NCBI RefSeq assembly: GCF_019599505.1
Contig: NZ_RKLT01000004.1
Span: 248,001 to 312,000 of the forward strand
Direction of reading: 5' to 3'
Length of the DNA stretch: 64,000 nucleotides
From: Haloarcula nitratireducens
Lineage (GTDB): Archaea > Halobacteriota > Halobacteria > Halobacteriales > Haloarculaceae
Shown piece after piece: positions 24,647 to 33,189 of this stretch (positions are counted from its first letter, which is position 1; the number at the start of each line of letters is the position of its first letter). The notes below the pieces were generated by a model. It saw nothing but the letters and a program-made list of their open reading frames with translations, did not search any database and was not told the DNA's origin. Both the position numbers and the translations under genes were made by a program.

Positions 24647-27187
24647 TCACGGTTCGTAGTCGGCACCGACCACGTCGCGGATGCGCTCTGCGGTCACGTC
24701 GCCGATGCCGTCGACCTCGAGTAAATCATCGCGGGTCGCGGTCATCACCGCTTCGACGCTGCCGAAGTGGTCGAGGAGGCTGCGGGCGGTGACCGGGCCG
24801 ACCTCGGCGACCGAGGCGACGACGTACTCCTGTTGTTCGGGCAGGGTCTTCGATTGCTTCTCGCCGTGGACGCTCACCTCGCGGTCGCCGTCGTCCTGCT
24901 CGCGGCCGGCGATGACTTCGAGTAAGTCGGCCGTCTCTCCCTCGTCCGCGGTGTGCATCACGCTCGCGCCGAAGTCCACGGCCAGCGACGCCAGCGCGCC
25001 GTTGATGGCCTTCCGGTGGACGTTCCGAGACCCGTAGAGGTCCCCGCCCTCGATGACGACGACGGGGCGGGCGTAGTGGCGGGTGGCGTTGCCGACCTGT
25101 TCGAACATCGAGCGATCGCCGCCGGTCAGGGTATCGAGGAAGTCCGCTACCGTCTTGCGCTCGACGACGACGCGGTCCGAGAGGACGTAGTCGCCGACGG
25201 CGAGCGTTTCCAGTCGCGTCTCTATGCCCTCGCGCGTCGAGAGGTCGCGGGCGATCGTCGAGTCCAGCTCGCGCTGGTCGGCGACGATCTCGATCCCGTC
25301 GTCGCCGTCGGCGGCCGCGACGGTGCCGTCGAGTTCCGCCTCGCTCGCGTCGGTTTCGGTCGCGGCCACGTCCTCGCCGGCGAAGGCGTCGAGGCCGGTC
25401 TGGCCGTCACCCCCGTCGTCGGGAGCCGCCGCGTCGTCGCTTCCGCTCTCATCGTCGCCGCTCCCCCCGCTATCGCGCTGCCCCCCCGTTTCGGCTGGAG
25501 CACCCGCCGACTCGGCGCTCTCGCTCGCCTCACCGCTTCCACTGGAACCGTCGGTCGCTCCGTCAGTCGCTCCGGTCCCGCCGGCGTCCTCGTACTCGTC
25601 CAACCCGGTCTGATCGAGCCGGGCTTCGAGTTCGCCCGCGGCGCTCTTGAGGTCGTCCAGCTCGTGTTTCATCCGCTTCTGGTCGTTCCTGGCCTTCCAG
25701 AAGTACGCCTCGTCGCGGGTGTCCTCGGCGAGCAAGACGACGACGCGGCCCTCGGCCTGCCGGCCGGTCCGGCCCTTCCGCTGGATGGCGCGGATGGCGG
25801 TGGGAACCGGTTCGTAGAAGAGGACGAGGTCGACCTCGGGGACGTCCAGTCCCTCCTCGGCGACGGAGGTGGAGACGAGCACCTCGAACTCCCCGCTCCG
25901 GAAGCGGTCGAGCGTCTCCTGTTGCTCCGTCTGGGTCATCCCCTCGCTGCCCTCCGTATCGCTCTGGCCGACGAACTTCTGGGTCCGGAAGTGCTCCGAG
26001 AGGAAGTCCACGAGGGTCTCGGCTGTGTCGCGGGATTCGGTGAAGACGATGACCCGCTCGCCGTTCTCGATGCCGAGCGTCTCCGCGAGCAACATCCGGG
26101 TGCGGCGGAACTTCGGGTGGAGGTCGTCGTAGTCGCGCGCCTTCCGTATCGCCTCGCGGATCTTGGGTTCGCTGACGAGCCGCTGGTCGGCCTTCGACGC
26201 GCCGGAAGACCGGGCGGCCTCCTTCAGGCGCTCGAAGTAGCGGCGCAGGGACTCGACGCTCTGGGTCTCGACGTAGGTGACCGCCGTCCGGAGCTTCCGG
26301 ATCTCCGCGAGGAAGCTCATCCCCTGATACCCCTCGCTCTGGTCGTTGTCCATCAGCTTCCGGAGCTCGGCCTGCATCCCCTGAATCTCCCGCTCGGAGA
26401 CGTCCGGCGAAGATTTATTGGTAATGCCGAGTTCCTTCAGCTCCGCCAGGCGGTCGGCGACCACCTCGTTGATGGCGTCCCGTATCTCGATCACCACCTC
26501 CGGCAGTTCGATGCGCTTCCACTCGACGCTCGTGTCGTGGGTGTACTCGGCCACGTCGGCGTCGTCCTCGGTCATCACCGCGACCTCCGAGAGGCCGAGG
26601 TTCTCACAGACGTCTAAGATGGCCTCTTCGTCGTCGCCGGGCGAGGCGCTCATGCCGGTGACGAGCGGGTTGCCGGCGTCGGCGTGGTAGCGGTCGGCGA
26701 TGTAGTTGTAGGCGTAGTCGCCGGTGGCGCGGTGGCACTCGTCGAAGGTGCAGTGGGTGACCGGCCCGAGGTCGATGCGGTTGCCGACGAGGTCGTTCTC
26801 GACGACCTGCGGCGTGGCGATGACGATCCGGGCGTCGGTGAAGAGGTCGGCGCGGTCGTCGGGTCGCACCTCGCCGGTGAAGACGACGATATCGTCGTCG
26901 GGGATCGAAAGCGCCTCGCGGTAGAACTCGGCGTGTTGCTGGACGAGCGGTTTCGTCGGGGCCAGCAGGAGGGATTTCCCGCCGACGGTGGCGAGGCGTC
27001 GGGCGGTCACCAGCAGGGAGACGGTCGTCTTGCCGAGGCCGGTCGGCAGACAGACGAGCGTGTCGCCGTGTTCGGCCACGTCGGCGAGTTCGACCTGATA
27101 CCGACGGTTCTCCAGCAGCTCGTCGGTGACCAGCGGGTGCTCGACGTACTCCCCACCGGCGTCTGCGTCGGCGTCGGCGGTCGCCAT
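24647..27187 (-). CDS. hef: Hef-type helicase/nuclease (FANCM/XPF family)
   Basis: 846 residues. The N-terminal SF2 helicase has Walker A PTGLGKTTVS (about 50-57), a DECH box and QRKGRTGRQAEGRV (motif VI). A long acidic disordered linker (about 520-640) follows, then the ERCC4 nuclease with VVERKTVADFL and a C-terminal tandem helix-hairpin-helix (VGPVTARSLLDHFGS, VDGIGDVTAERI). Hef processes stalled replication forks. The ATG at 27187 is preferred to upstream in-frame codons because helicase homology begins shortly after. It is the last gene of a minus-strand run CBS-glyS-dolK-hef. The linker codes for an ORB-like sequence. Confidence 0.9.
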   Translation of the reverse strand: MATADADADAGGEYVEHPLVTDELLENRRYQVELADVAEHGDTLVCLPTGLGKTTVSLLVTARRLATVGGKSLLLAPTKPLVQQHAEFYREALSIPDDDIVVFTGEVRPDDRADLFTDARIVIATPQVVENDLVGNRIDLGPVTHCTFDECHRATGDYAYNYIADRYHADAGNPLVTGMSASPGDDEEAILDVCENLGLSEVAVMTEDDADVAEYTHDTSVEWKRIELPEVVIEIRDAINEVVADRLAELKELGITNKSSPDVSEREIQGMQAELRKLMDNDQSEGYQGMSFLAEIRKLRTAVTYVETQSVESLRRYFERLKEAARSSGASKADQRLVSEPKIREAIRKARDYDDLHPKFRRTRMLLAETLGIENGERVIVFTESRDTAETLVDFLSEHFRTQKFVGQSDTEGSEGMTQTEQQETLDRFRSGEFEVLVSTSVAEEGLDVPEVDLVLFYEPVPTAIRAIQRKGRTGRQAEGRVVVLLAEDTRDEAYFWKARNDQKRMKHELDDLKSAAGELEARLDQTGLDEYEDAGGTGATDGATDGSSGSGEASESAESAGAPAETGGQRDSGGSGDDESGSDDAAAPDDGGDGQTGLDAFAGEDVAATETDASEAELDGTVAAADGDDGIEIVADQRELDSTIARDLSTREGIETRLETLAVGDYVLSDRVVVERKTVADFLDTLTGGDRSMFEQVGNATRHYARPVVVIEGGDLYGSRNVHRKAINGALASLAVDFGASVMHTADEGETADLLEVIAGREQDDGDREVSVHGEKQSKTLPEQQEYVVASVAEVGPVTARSLLDHFGSVEAVMTATRDDLLEVDGIGDVTAERIRDVVGADYEP
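25481..25500 (-). promoter_or_regulatory. ORB-like sequence inside hef
   Basis: On the minus strand it reads CTCCAGCCGAAACGGGGGGG: a partial ORB core plus G-run in the codons of the disordered Hef linker (peptide AETGG). Binding by Orc1 is an inference. Confidence 0.35.
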
Positions 27188-27286
27188 TGGGGTGGCGTTC
27201 GTCCCGATGCCGGTTAAGGATTCAGGTAGCGCGGTGAAAGTGAAACGAGCGGGACGTTTGGCGGGACGGGCGGAGAGCACTGCCGC

Positions 27287-27880
27287 TCAGAAGCTACCGA
27301 GGTACGCGACACCGGCCCACATCGCCGCGGCGGCGAGGACGGGGATCGAGAAGTTGTCGTCGACGACGTAGCCGGCGACGGTGGGTTTGACGCCGTCGGC
27401 GAACGTCGCGGCCAAGCCGCCCAGAACCGCCGCCGCGGGCGAGACGAACGGCGAGGCCAGAAGCGTGCAGACGCCGAACATCGCCAGTAACACCCAGACT
27501 TGCTTGACGGTGCTGGCGTCGTTGGAACCGAGGAGACCGCTGATGGGGTCGCCGATGGCCAGCATCAACATCGCCGAGACGGCGACGGCGACGGGCATGC
27601 CGAGGACGCCGACCGACCCCGCGACGAGCGCCATCCCGACGATGTACAGCGCGTAGCCCGCCGGGTTCTCCTGCTCGTAGGGCCGCGTCAGGCGGTCGTA
27701 GATGGCCCAGTCCAGGCCGACGGAGAGGCGGAGGAACTCCAGGACGACGACGATAGCGAGGGCGAGCGCGAGGAACGCCTGGACGACCCGCCAGGTGACG
27801 ACGTCGGGGGCGAGAACGTGCGCGAGCGGCACCGTCGCGCCGGTGACGTGGACGAGCCGCCGGGCGACCTCGTCGGCCAT
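27287..27880 (-). CDS. Dolichol kinase-like integral membrane protein
   Basis: 197 residues with six or so hydrophobic segments. The N-terminal VARRLVHVTGATVPLAHVL and the GDPISGLLGSND loop (about residue 110) are hallmarks of the SEC59/phosphatidate cytidylyltransferase-like family. The C-terminal FADGVKPTVAGYVVDDNFSIP is also typical. It may phosphorylate dolichol for protein glycosylation in haloarchaeal membranes, but the exact substrate is not proven. It starts 1 bp after the glyS stop, so it belongs to that operon. Confidence 0.8.
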   Translation of the reverse strand: MADEVARRLVHVTGATVPLAHVLAPDVVTWRVVQAFLALALAIVVVLEFLRLSVGLDWAIYDRLTRPYEQENPAGYALYIVGMALVAGSVGVLGMPVAVAVSAMLMLAIGDPISGLLGSNDASTVKQVWVLLAMFGVCTLLASPFVSPAAAVLGGLAATFADGVKPTVAGYVVDDNFSIPVLAAAAMWAGVAYLGSF

Positions 27881-27881
27881 C

Positions 27882-29618
27882 TTACAGGGCGTCGAAGGTC
27901 GTCTCCCCGTCGGCGAGGCGGTCGAGCGTCTCGGCGAGGCCGTCGATGGAGACCCGCGTCTGCTCGGTGGAGTCGCGTTCGCGGAGGGTGACGGTGTCTT
28001 CCTCTAAGCTCTCGTAGTCGACGGTGACGCAGTAGGGCGTGCCGACCTCGTCCTGCCGGCGGTAGCGCCGGCCGATCGCGCCCGAGTCGTCGTAGGTGAC
28101 CGAGTGGCCGGCCTCTCGGAGCGCGTCCGCGATGTCGCCCGCGTACTCGGCCATGCCGTCCTTGTCCATCAGCGGGAAGACGCCGACGGTGGTCGGGGCC
28201 TGTTCGGGCGGGAGGTCGAGGTAGGTGCGCTCCTCGCCGTCGACCTCGTCCTCGGTGTAGGCGTGTGCGAGGACGGTGTAGATGAGACGACCGACGCCGA
28301 AGGAGGGTTCGACGACGTGCGGGCGGACGTGCTCGCCGTTCTCGGTCACCTCCTCGACGCTGAAGTTCGTCTCCTCGACCGGGACGGTATACGACTGGCC
28401 GTCGGCCTCGACGGTCACTTCCTCGCCCTCGAAGGCATCCGGATCGCGCTCGGCCAGCGCTTCGAGCGCGTCCGCGACGGTTTGTGCGTCGCCGCCGAAC
28501 TCGGGACCGAGGTAGCTCATGTCGGGGTCGACGGTCGGCCGCTCGACGGTGACGGGTTCGTCGTACTGCTTGAAGACGGTGAAGTCCTCGCCGGAGTGGT
28601 CGGCGTGTTTCCGCAGGTCGTAGTCGCCCCGGTAGGCGAAGCCGGTGACCTCGATCCAGTCGCCGTCGATCTCGGTCTCGGCGTCCCAGCAGTCCGACGC
28701 GTAGTGGGCGAGTTCGCCGGGGAGGTGCTGGCGGAACCGGAAGCGGTCCATGTCCACGCCGATGCGTTCGTACCAGTCGCGGGCGACGCCGAGGTAGTAG
28801 GCCACCCAGTCGCTGGCGATGACCCCTTCCTCGACGGCCTCGCCGACGGTCAGCCCCTCGACGCCGCCGTCGTCGGCCTGCTGGCTCTCGCCGGAGTAGA
28901 GCGGCAGCGTCACGTCCTCGACGTCTTCGAGCGGCGGTTCGTCCTCCTCGGGGTCGACGAAGTGTTCGAGTTCGGCTTGCGTGAACTCGCGCACGCGCAC
29001 GAGGGACTTCCGCGGCGAGATCTCGTTGCGGTAGGCCTTCCCGATCTGGGCGACGCCGAAGGGCAACTGGTTACGGGCGTACTCCGAGAGCTGCGGGAAC
29101 TCGACGAAGATGCCCTGTGCGGTCTCCGGGCGGAGGTAGCCCGGCGAGGAACTGCCGGGGCCGATGTTCGTCTCGAACATCAGGTTGAAGTTGTCGACCG
29201 AGACGCCGCCGAGGGACTCGCCACAGGAGGGGCACTCGATGCCGTGGTCGGAAATGATCTCCATGACCTCCTCGTTCGGCAGGGACTCGGCCTCCTCGAT
29301 GTCGGTCTCGTCCTCGACGAGATGGTCGGCGCGGTGGGTCGCACCACAGCCGGGACACTCGATGATCATGTCGTCGAACCCGTCGAGATGACCCGACGCC
29401 TCGAAGACGGCTTCGGGCATCACGTCCGGCGCGGAGATCTCCTGGTGGCCCTCGCGGACGACGAAGCGGTCGCGCCACGCGTCCTCGACGTTCGATTTGA
29501 GCGCCGCGCCCTGCGGGCCGTAAGTCCAGAAGCCCGAAGCGCCGCCGTACGCGCCCGCCGATGGGAAGTAAAAGCCGCGCCGCTTTGCCAGTTCGGTCAG
29601 TCGTTCGCCCTCGCTCAT
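27882..29618 (-). CDS. glyS: Glycyl-tRNA synthetase
   Basis: 578 residues, a class II synthetase of archaeal/eukaryotic dimer type. It begins with the family start (LAKRRGFYFPSAGAYGGASGF). Motif 2-like RNEISPRKSLVRVREFTQAE, the motif 3 region PSFGVGRLIYTVLAHAY and a C-terminal anticodon-binding domain (TTVGVFPLMDKDG) follow. A zinc-like insert (CPGCGATH, then CPSCGESL) is in the N-terminal half. It charges tRNA-Gly. Its start overlaps the stop of the CBS gene by 4 bp. Confidence 0.95.
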   Translation of the reverse strand: MSEGERLTELAKRRGFYFPSAGAYGGASGFWTYGPQGAALKSNVEDAWRDRFVVREGHQEISAPDVMPEAVFEASGHLDGFDDMIIECPGCGATHRADHLVEDETDIEEAESLPNEEVMEIISDHGIECPSCGESLGGVSVDNFNLMFETNIGPGSSSPGYLRPETAQGIFVEFPQLSEYARNQLPFGVAQIGKAYRNEISPRKSLVRVREFTQAELEHFVDPEEDEPPLEDVEDVTLPLYSGESQQADDGGVEGLTVGEAVEEGVIASDWVAYYLGVARDWYERIGVDMDRFRFRQHLPGELAHYASDCWDAETEIDGDWIEVTGFAYRGDYDLRKHADHSGEDFTVFKQYDEPVTVERPTVDPDMSYLGPEFGGDAQTVADALEALAERDPDAFEGEEVTVEADGQSYTVPVEETNFSVEEVTENGEHVRPHVVEPSFGVGRLIYTVLAHAYTEDEVDGEERTYLDLPPEQAPTTVGVFPLMDKDGMAEYAGDIADALREAGHSVTYDDSGAIGRRYRRQDEVGTPYCVTVDYESLEEDTVTLRERDSTEQTRVSIDGLAETLDRLADGETTFDAL

Positions 29619-30460
29619 AGCGCCTCCAGGAGGTCGACGTCGCGGACGATGCCGACGAGTTCGTTACCGGCCATCAGCGGAATCTGTTCGATGTCGTGTT
29701 CGATCATCTGCTGAGCGGTCTCCCGCGCGGTCCGGCGCTTGCTCACGGTGATCACGTCGGCGGTCATGAACTCCCGAACGGGTTCGGTCGGCAACTCGAC
29801 GTTGCGGGTCGGCATGTAGCGACCGCCGACGGCCTTGATTCCCTCCCAGGCCCACTCGTCGTCCTGATTGGCGATGGAGTCCCCGGTGTCGTCTTCGCCC
29901 TCGACGACGCGGGCCACGTCGATGATGTCGACTTCGGTCAGCACTCCGGCCATCTCGCCGCCGTCGTCTAAGACGACGCCGTAGGGGACCTCCGCGTGGG
30001 AGAGCTCCCGTTCGGCGACGGTCAGGGGCGTCTCGACGTAGATGCAGTTGATGTCGCTCCGGGCGAGTCCGCCGACTTCGGCGTCTCCGTCGACGTCGCC
30101 GTTGGCGATGGCGTGGACGACGTCGGTGATCGTGACGATGCCCTCTAACTCGCCGTCGACGACGGGGACTCGACGCGCCGCTTCGGTGACCATCAGCCGC
30201 GCGGCCTCCTCGATACTCGCGTCGGCCGTGATCGTCGGCGTCTCCTCGACCAGGATCGCGAGCTGGTCCTCGTCGGGGTTGTTGATGAGCGTCTCGCGAG
30301 AGACGAGTCCGCGGAACTCCTCGCCGTCGTCTGTCTCTTTGATGACGGGGACGGACGAGAACGCCCGCTCTTGGAGATACTCCAGCACGTCGTCACGGGT
30401 GCCCGGAATCTCGACCGTGACGACTTCCGAGCGCGGCGTCATCGCGTCTGCAACGTTCAT
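29615..30460 (-). CDS. Four-CBS-domain regulatory protein
   Basis: 281 residues made of four CBS modules (about 1-62, 70-125, 135-195 and 220-281). Each has the strand-helix pattern such as SVPVIKETDDGEEFRGLVSRE and RVPVVDGELEGIVTITDVVHAI. CBS pairs bind adenine nucleotides, so this is probably an energy- or nucleotide-sensing partner. What it controls is unknown; it is co-transcribed with glyS. The ATG at 30460 (MNVADAM) is chosen over an upstream in-frame ATG because the first CBS strand starts at once. Confidence 0.85.
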   Translation of the reverse strand: MNVADAMTPRSEVVTVEIPGTRDDVLEYLQERAFSSVPVIKETDDGEEFRGLVSRETLINNPDEDQLAILVEETPTITADASIEEAARLMVTEAARRVPVVDGELEGIVTITDVVHAIANGDVDGDAEVGGLARSDINCIYVETPLTVAERELSHAEVPYGVVLDDGGEMAGVLTEVDIIDVARVVEGEDDTGDSIANQDDEWAWEGIKAVGGRYMPTRNVELPTEPVREFMTADVITVSKRRTARETAQQMIEHDIEQIPLMAGNELVGIVRDVDLLEAL

Positions 30461-30834
30461 ACTGCCGTACCTTCCTCTCCGCATCTACTAAGTCCTTAAC
30501 ATCCGTTAGTCTCGTCCGGGAGTTATCGGGCGTCGAAGCCGTTTTTCGATGTCGCCGCCGACCGTCGGGGCTCGGAACTGATGAGCGGAGGCGAGCGCGC
30601 CGACGCGGTAGGGTACGAGGGGGATTCCTCTCTCGGCTGGTATGTTCATATCGAGTATCAAAGTAGTCGGCTAAGTATGGCATACTCCTGCAGTCTGAGA
30701 CTTCTTCCGTCTCAAAGCGAGCGACTTCGGGGCCATACGTTCGCGCTTCGAACGGAAAACAATCTCATTTGCTGACAATCCTATTGTTCAGAATTGTAGT
30801 ACGTACTCCCGCTTCGGACGGTGATTCCGCTACG
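30461..30834. other. Intergenic region with no recognised gene
   Basis: About 370 bp between divergent genes. It contains a short symmetrical AGTATGGCATACT and AT-rich stretches, but I see no reading frame with protein-like composition, no tRNA and no long repeat. Confidence 0.6.
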
Positions 30835-30842
30835 TTTATATG
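30835..30842 (+). promoter_or_regulatory. TATA box of the 55-residue protein gene
   Basis: TTTATATG is centred 27 nt before the ATG at 30865, the spacing expected for a leaderless transcript. This supports choosing that ATG over the one 4 nt upstream. Confidence 0.6.
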
Positions 30843-30864
30843 TGGGTGTTACATATTATCATGC

Positions 30865-31032
30865 ATGGAGCCGGACACGGTCGCCCCAGCGGAGGTCGCC
30901 GAAGACGCAGAAGTCATGGCTTCCGTCGAGGAAGGTCAGACTGAAACGCTCGTCATCGCAGACATCTCGCGGGACGACGCCTATATGACACTCCCGCTCT
31001 CCGACGCCGCGTCGCTCCCGGAGTGGCGGTAA
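30865..31032 (+). CDS. 55-residue acidic protein (DUF7556-like)
   Basis: Starts MEPDTVAPAEVAEDAEVMAS and continues with an ISRDDAYMTLPLSDAASLPEWR end. It has no membrane segment or cysteines, and is predicted to be a small beta-containing cytoplasmic protein. The A-Y-M-T-L-P-L pattern near the C-terminus recalls a small conserved haloarchaeal family (DUF7556, name from memory). Function is unknown. A good TATA box lies 27 nt upstream. Confidence 0.65.
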   Translation: MEPDTVAPAEVAEDAEVMASVEEGQTETLVIADISRDDAYMTLPLSDAASLPEWR

Positions 31033-31200
31033 GTCGCCGACCCGGCGGCCGCCGCCTTTTCGCGCATTAATCACTGTAGCTACGCTGCTCTCGTTCGGTG
31101 TACGGACTCCCCGCGAGACACAGCGACGAGCTGCTGGCAGTCCGAAACGAACCGCCGGCGACGGCAGAACGGTCCGCGCCGAACGGCGTTCGAATCGGAG

Positions 31201-31354
31201 CTAAGCGTCTCCCTCGCCATTATTCGCCAGCGCGCCGGCTCGCAGGACGGCGGCCGTCTCGACGGCGACGCCCGCCGGGGCATCCGGCCAGCGCCGCGAG
31301 CGCCGAGGGCGCCAGGAGGTGGCGTCTGGTGAGTCCCATGCTGTCGTCTGCCAT
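31201..31354 (-). pseudogene. Possible frameshifted Tat-lipoprotein gene
   Basis: From the ATG at 31354 (or 31339) the product begins with a twin-arginine signal GLTRRHLLAPSALAALAGC ending in a perfect lipobox, then turns into arginine-rich nonsense. A shift at the C/G-rich run after the cysteine codon joins it to a protein-like frame (AGVAVETAAVLRAGALANN) that ends at 31203 with high GC at third positions. This suggests a small lipoprotein gene with one frameshift. A short secreted peptide in the original frame cannot be excluded. Confidence 0.4.
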
Positions 31355-31501
31355 ACCCCCCTGTTGGGAGATGAGTTGAATAAGATTTGAAGTTTTTCAA
31401 CGCACGTTCCAGCGGGTAAAAGCGGCCGATACCGTCGCGGATTTCCGTCGATACGTCCCGAGAAAACAAGCGTTATGCCCCCCCGGTAAGTTCGACTCGA
31501 T

Positions 31502-33085
31502 ATGAAGGTACTCGTCACGGACCCCATCGCCGACGCCGGTCTCGACCGGTTGCGCGAGGCGGGCCACGAAGTGGAGACAGCCTACGACGTCGAGGGCGAC
31601 GCGCTCCTCGACGCGGTGTCGGACGCGAACGCGCTCATCGTCCGCTCGGGCACCGAAGTCACCGAGGAAGTGCTCTCGGCCGCCCCCGAGCTGGTCATCG
31701 TCGGACGGGCCGGCATCGGCGTCGACAACATCGACATCGACGCCGCCACCGACCACGGCGTCATCGTCGCCAACGCCCCCGAGGGCAACGTCCGGGCCGC
31801 CGCCGAACACACCGTCGCGATGGCCTTCGCCACCGCTCGCTCCATCCCGCAGGCCCACGACCGGATGAAAGACGGCGAGTGGGCGAAAGGCGAGTTCCTC
31901 GGGACCGAAGTGAACAACAAGACGCTGGGCGTCGTCGGCTTCGGCCGCGTCGGCCAGGAAGTCGCGAAGCGACTCGGCAACCTGGGGATGGACATCGTCA
32001 CGTTCGACCCCTACATCAGCGAGGACCGCGCGAAGCAGTTCGGCGCGGAACTGGTCGACGACCTCGACGACTGTCTCGACGCCGCGGACTTCGTCACCAT
32101 CCACACGCCGCTGACCCCCGAGACCGAGAACATGATCGGCGAGGAGGAACTCGCCCAACTGGAAGGCGGCTACGTCGTCAACTGCGCCCGCGGCGGCATC
32201 ATCGACGAGCCCGCGCTCGCCGAGGCCGTCGAGGACGGCGTCCTCAAGGGCGCGGCGCTGGACGTCTTCGGCGAGGAACCGCTCCCGGAGGACAGTCCTC
32301 TGCTCGACGTCGAGAACGTCATCCTCACGCCGCATCTGGGCGCGTCGACGGAGGCGGCACAGGAGAACGTCGCCACCTCGACGGCCGACCAGGTCGTCGC
32401 CGCCTTCGACCACCAGCCGGTGGCGAACGCGCTGAACGCGCCCTCGCTCGACCGCGCAACCTTCGAACGGGTCGAACCGTACCTCGAACTGGCGAGCACC
32501 GCCGGCCGCATCGCCGTCCAGTTGTTCGGAAGCCACATGAGCTCCGTCGAAGTGACCTACGCCGGCGACATCGCCGAGGAGGACGTCGAGTACGTCACCG
32601 CCAGCGCGCTGGAGGGCGTCTTCGCCCCCTCGGACATCCAGGTCAACGCGGTCAACGCCCCGCAGATAGCCGAACGACGGGGCATCGACGTCACGGAGTC
32701 GAAAAAGAGCTCCGCCGAGGACTATCAGAGCCTCATCACCGTCACCGTCTCCGACGGCGAGGAGTCGGTGTCGGTCTGTGGAACGCAGTTCGGCGGCGAG
32801 GAGTCCCGCATCGTCCGCATCGACGACCACCGCATCGAGGCCGTTCCGCACGGCCACATGCTCGTCGTCCGCAACAAGGACGAACTCGGCACTATCGGCT
32901 TCATCGGCACGGTGCTCGGGGACGCCGAGATAAACATCGCGGGGATGTTCAACGGCCGCGAGACCATCGGCGGGGAGGCCCTCTCGGTGTACAACCTCGA
33001 CTCCCAACCGGGCCGGGATATCATCGACCGCCTGAACGGGGACGACCGCATCATCGAGACGACCTACGTCGCGCTCGACGACTAG
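31502..33085 (+). CDS. serA: D-3-phosphoglycerate dehydrogenase
   Basis: 527 residues, the long form. The order is: substrate domain (MKVLVTDPIADAGLDRL), NAD-binding region (LGVVGFGRVGQEVAKRL, near residue 141), catalytic arginine region (NCARGGIIDEPAL), histidine region (ILTPHLGASTEAAQ), an intervening domain (about 320-450) and a C-terminal ACT domain (LGTIGFIGTVLGDAEINIAGM). It oxidises 3-phosphoglycerate to start serine synthesis; the ACT domain is the usual site for serine feedback. serB, the last step, is at 9.9 kb. Confidence 0.93.
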   Translation: MKVLVTDPIADAGLDRLREAGHEVETAYDVEGDALLDAVSDANALIVRSGTEVTEEVLSAAPELVIVGRAGIGVDNIDIDAATDHGVIVANAPEGNVRAAAEHTVAMAFATARSIPQAHDRMKDGEWAKGEFLGTEVNNKTLGVVGFGRVGQEVAKRLGNLGMDIVTFDPYISEDRAKQFGAELVDDLDDCLDAADFVTIHTPLTPETENMIGEEELAQLEGGYVVNCARGGIIDEPALAEAVEDGVLKGAALDVFGEEPLPEDSPLLDVENVILTPHLGASTEAAQENVATSTADQVVAAFDHQPVANALNAPSLDRATFERVEPYLELASTAGRIAVQLFGSHMSSVEVTYAGDIAEEDVEYVTASALEGVFAPSDIQVNAVNAPQIAERRGIDVTESKKSSAEDYQSLITVTVSDGEESVSVCGTQFGGEESRIVRIDDHRIEAVPHGHMLVVRNKDELGTIGFIGTVLGDAEINIAGMFNGRETIGGEALSVYNLDSQPGRDIIDRLNGDDRIIETTYVALDD

Positions 33086-33189
33086 TCGGCGACGAGCGGA
33101 CGGCGAACGGGTCGGGTTTTTTCTCGCTGATTCTCCGAGGGGAACGGTTATCTGCCGGGGTGGTCACTGTCTGGTAACTAAGTGGTGGC

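Noticed and set aside
24229..24792. 187-residue plus-strand frame over the redoxin remnant
   Set aside because: It is arginine-rich and mirrors the remnant; no protein-like features.
30581..30775. 64-residue frame in the CBS upstream gap
   Set aside because: Composition is unlike the neighbours and no motif or promoter fits. Left as intergenic.
31397..33007. 536-codon open frame antisense to serA
   Set aside because: serA on the other strand has every catalytic motif. This frame has none and is compositionally a shadow.
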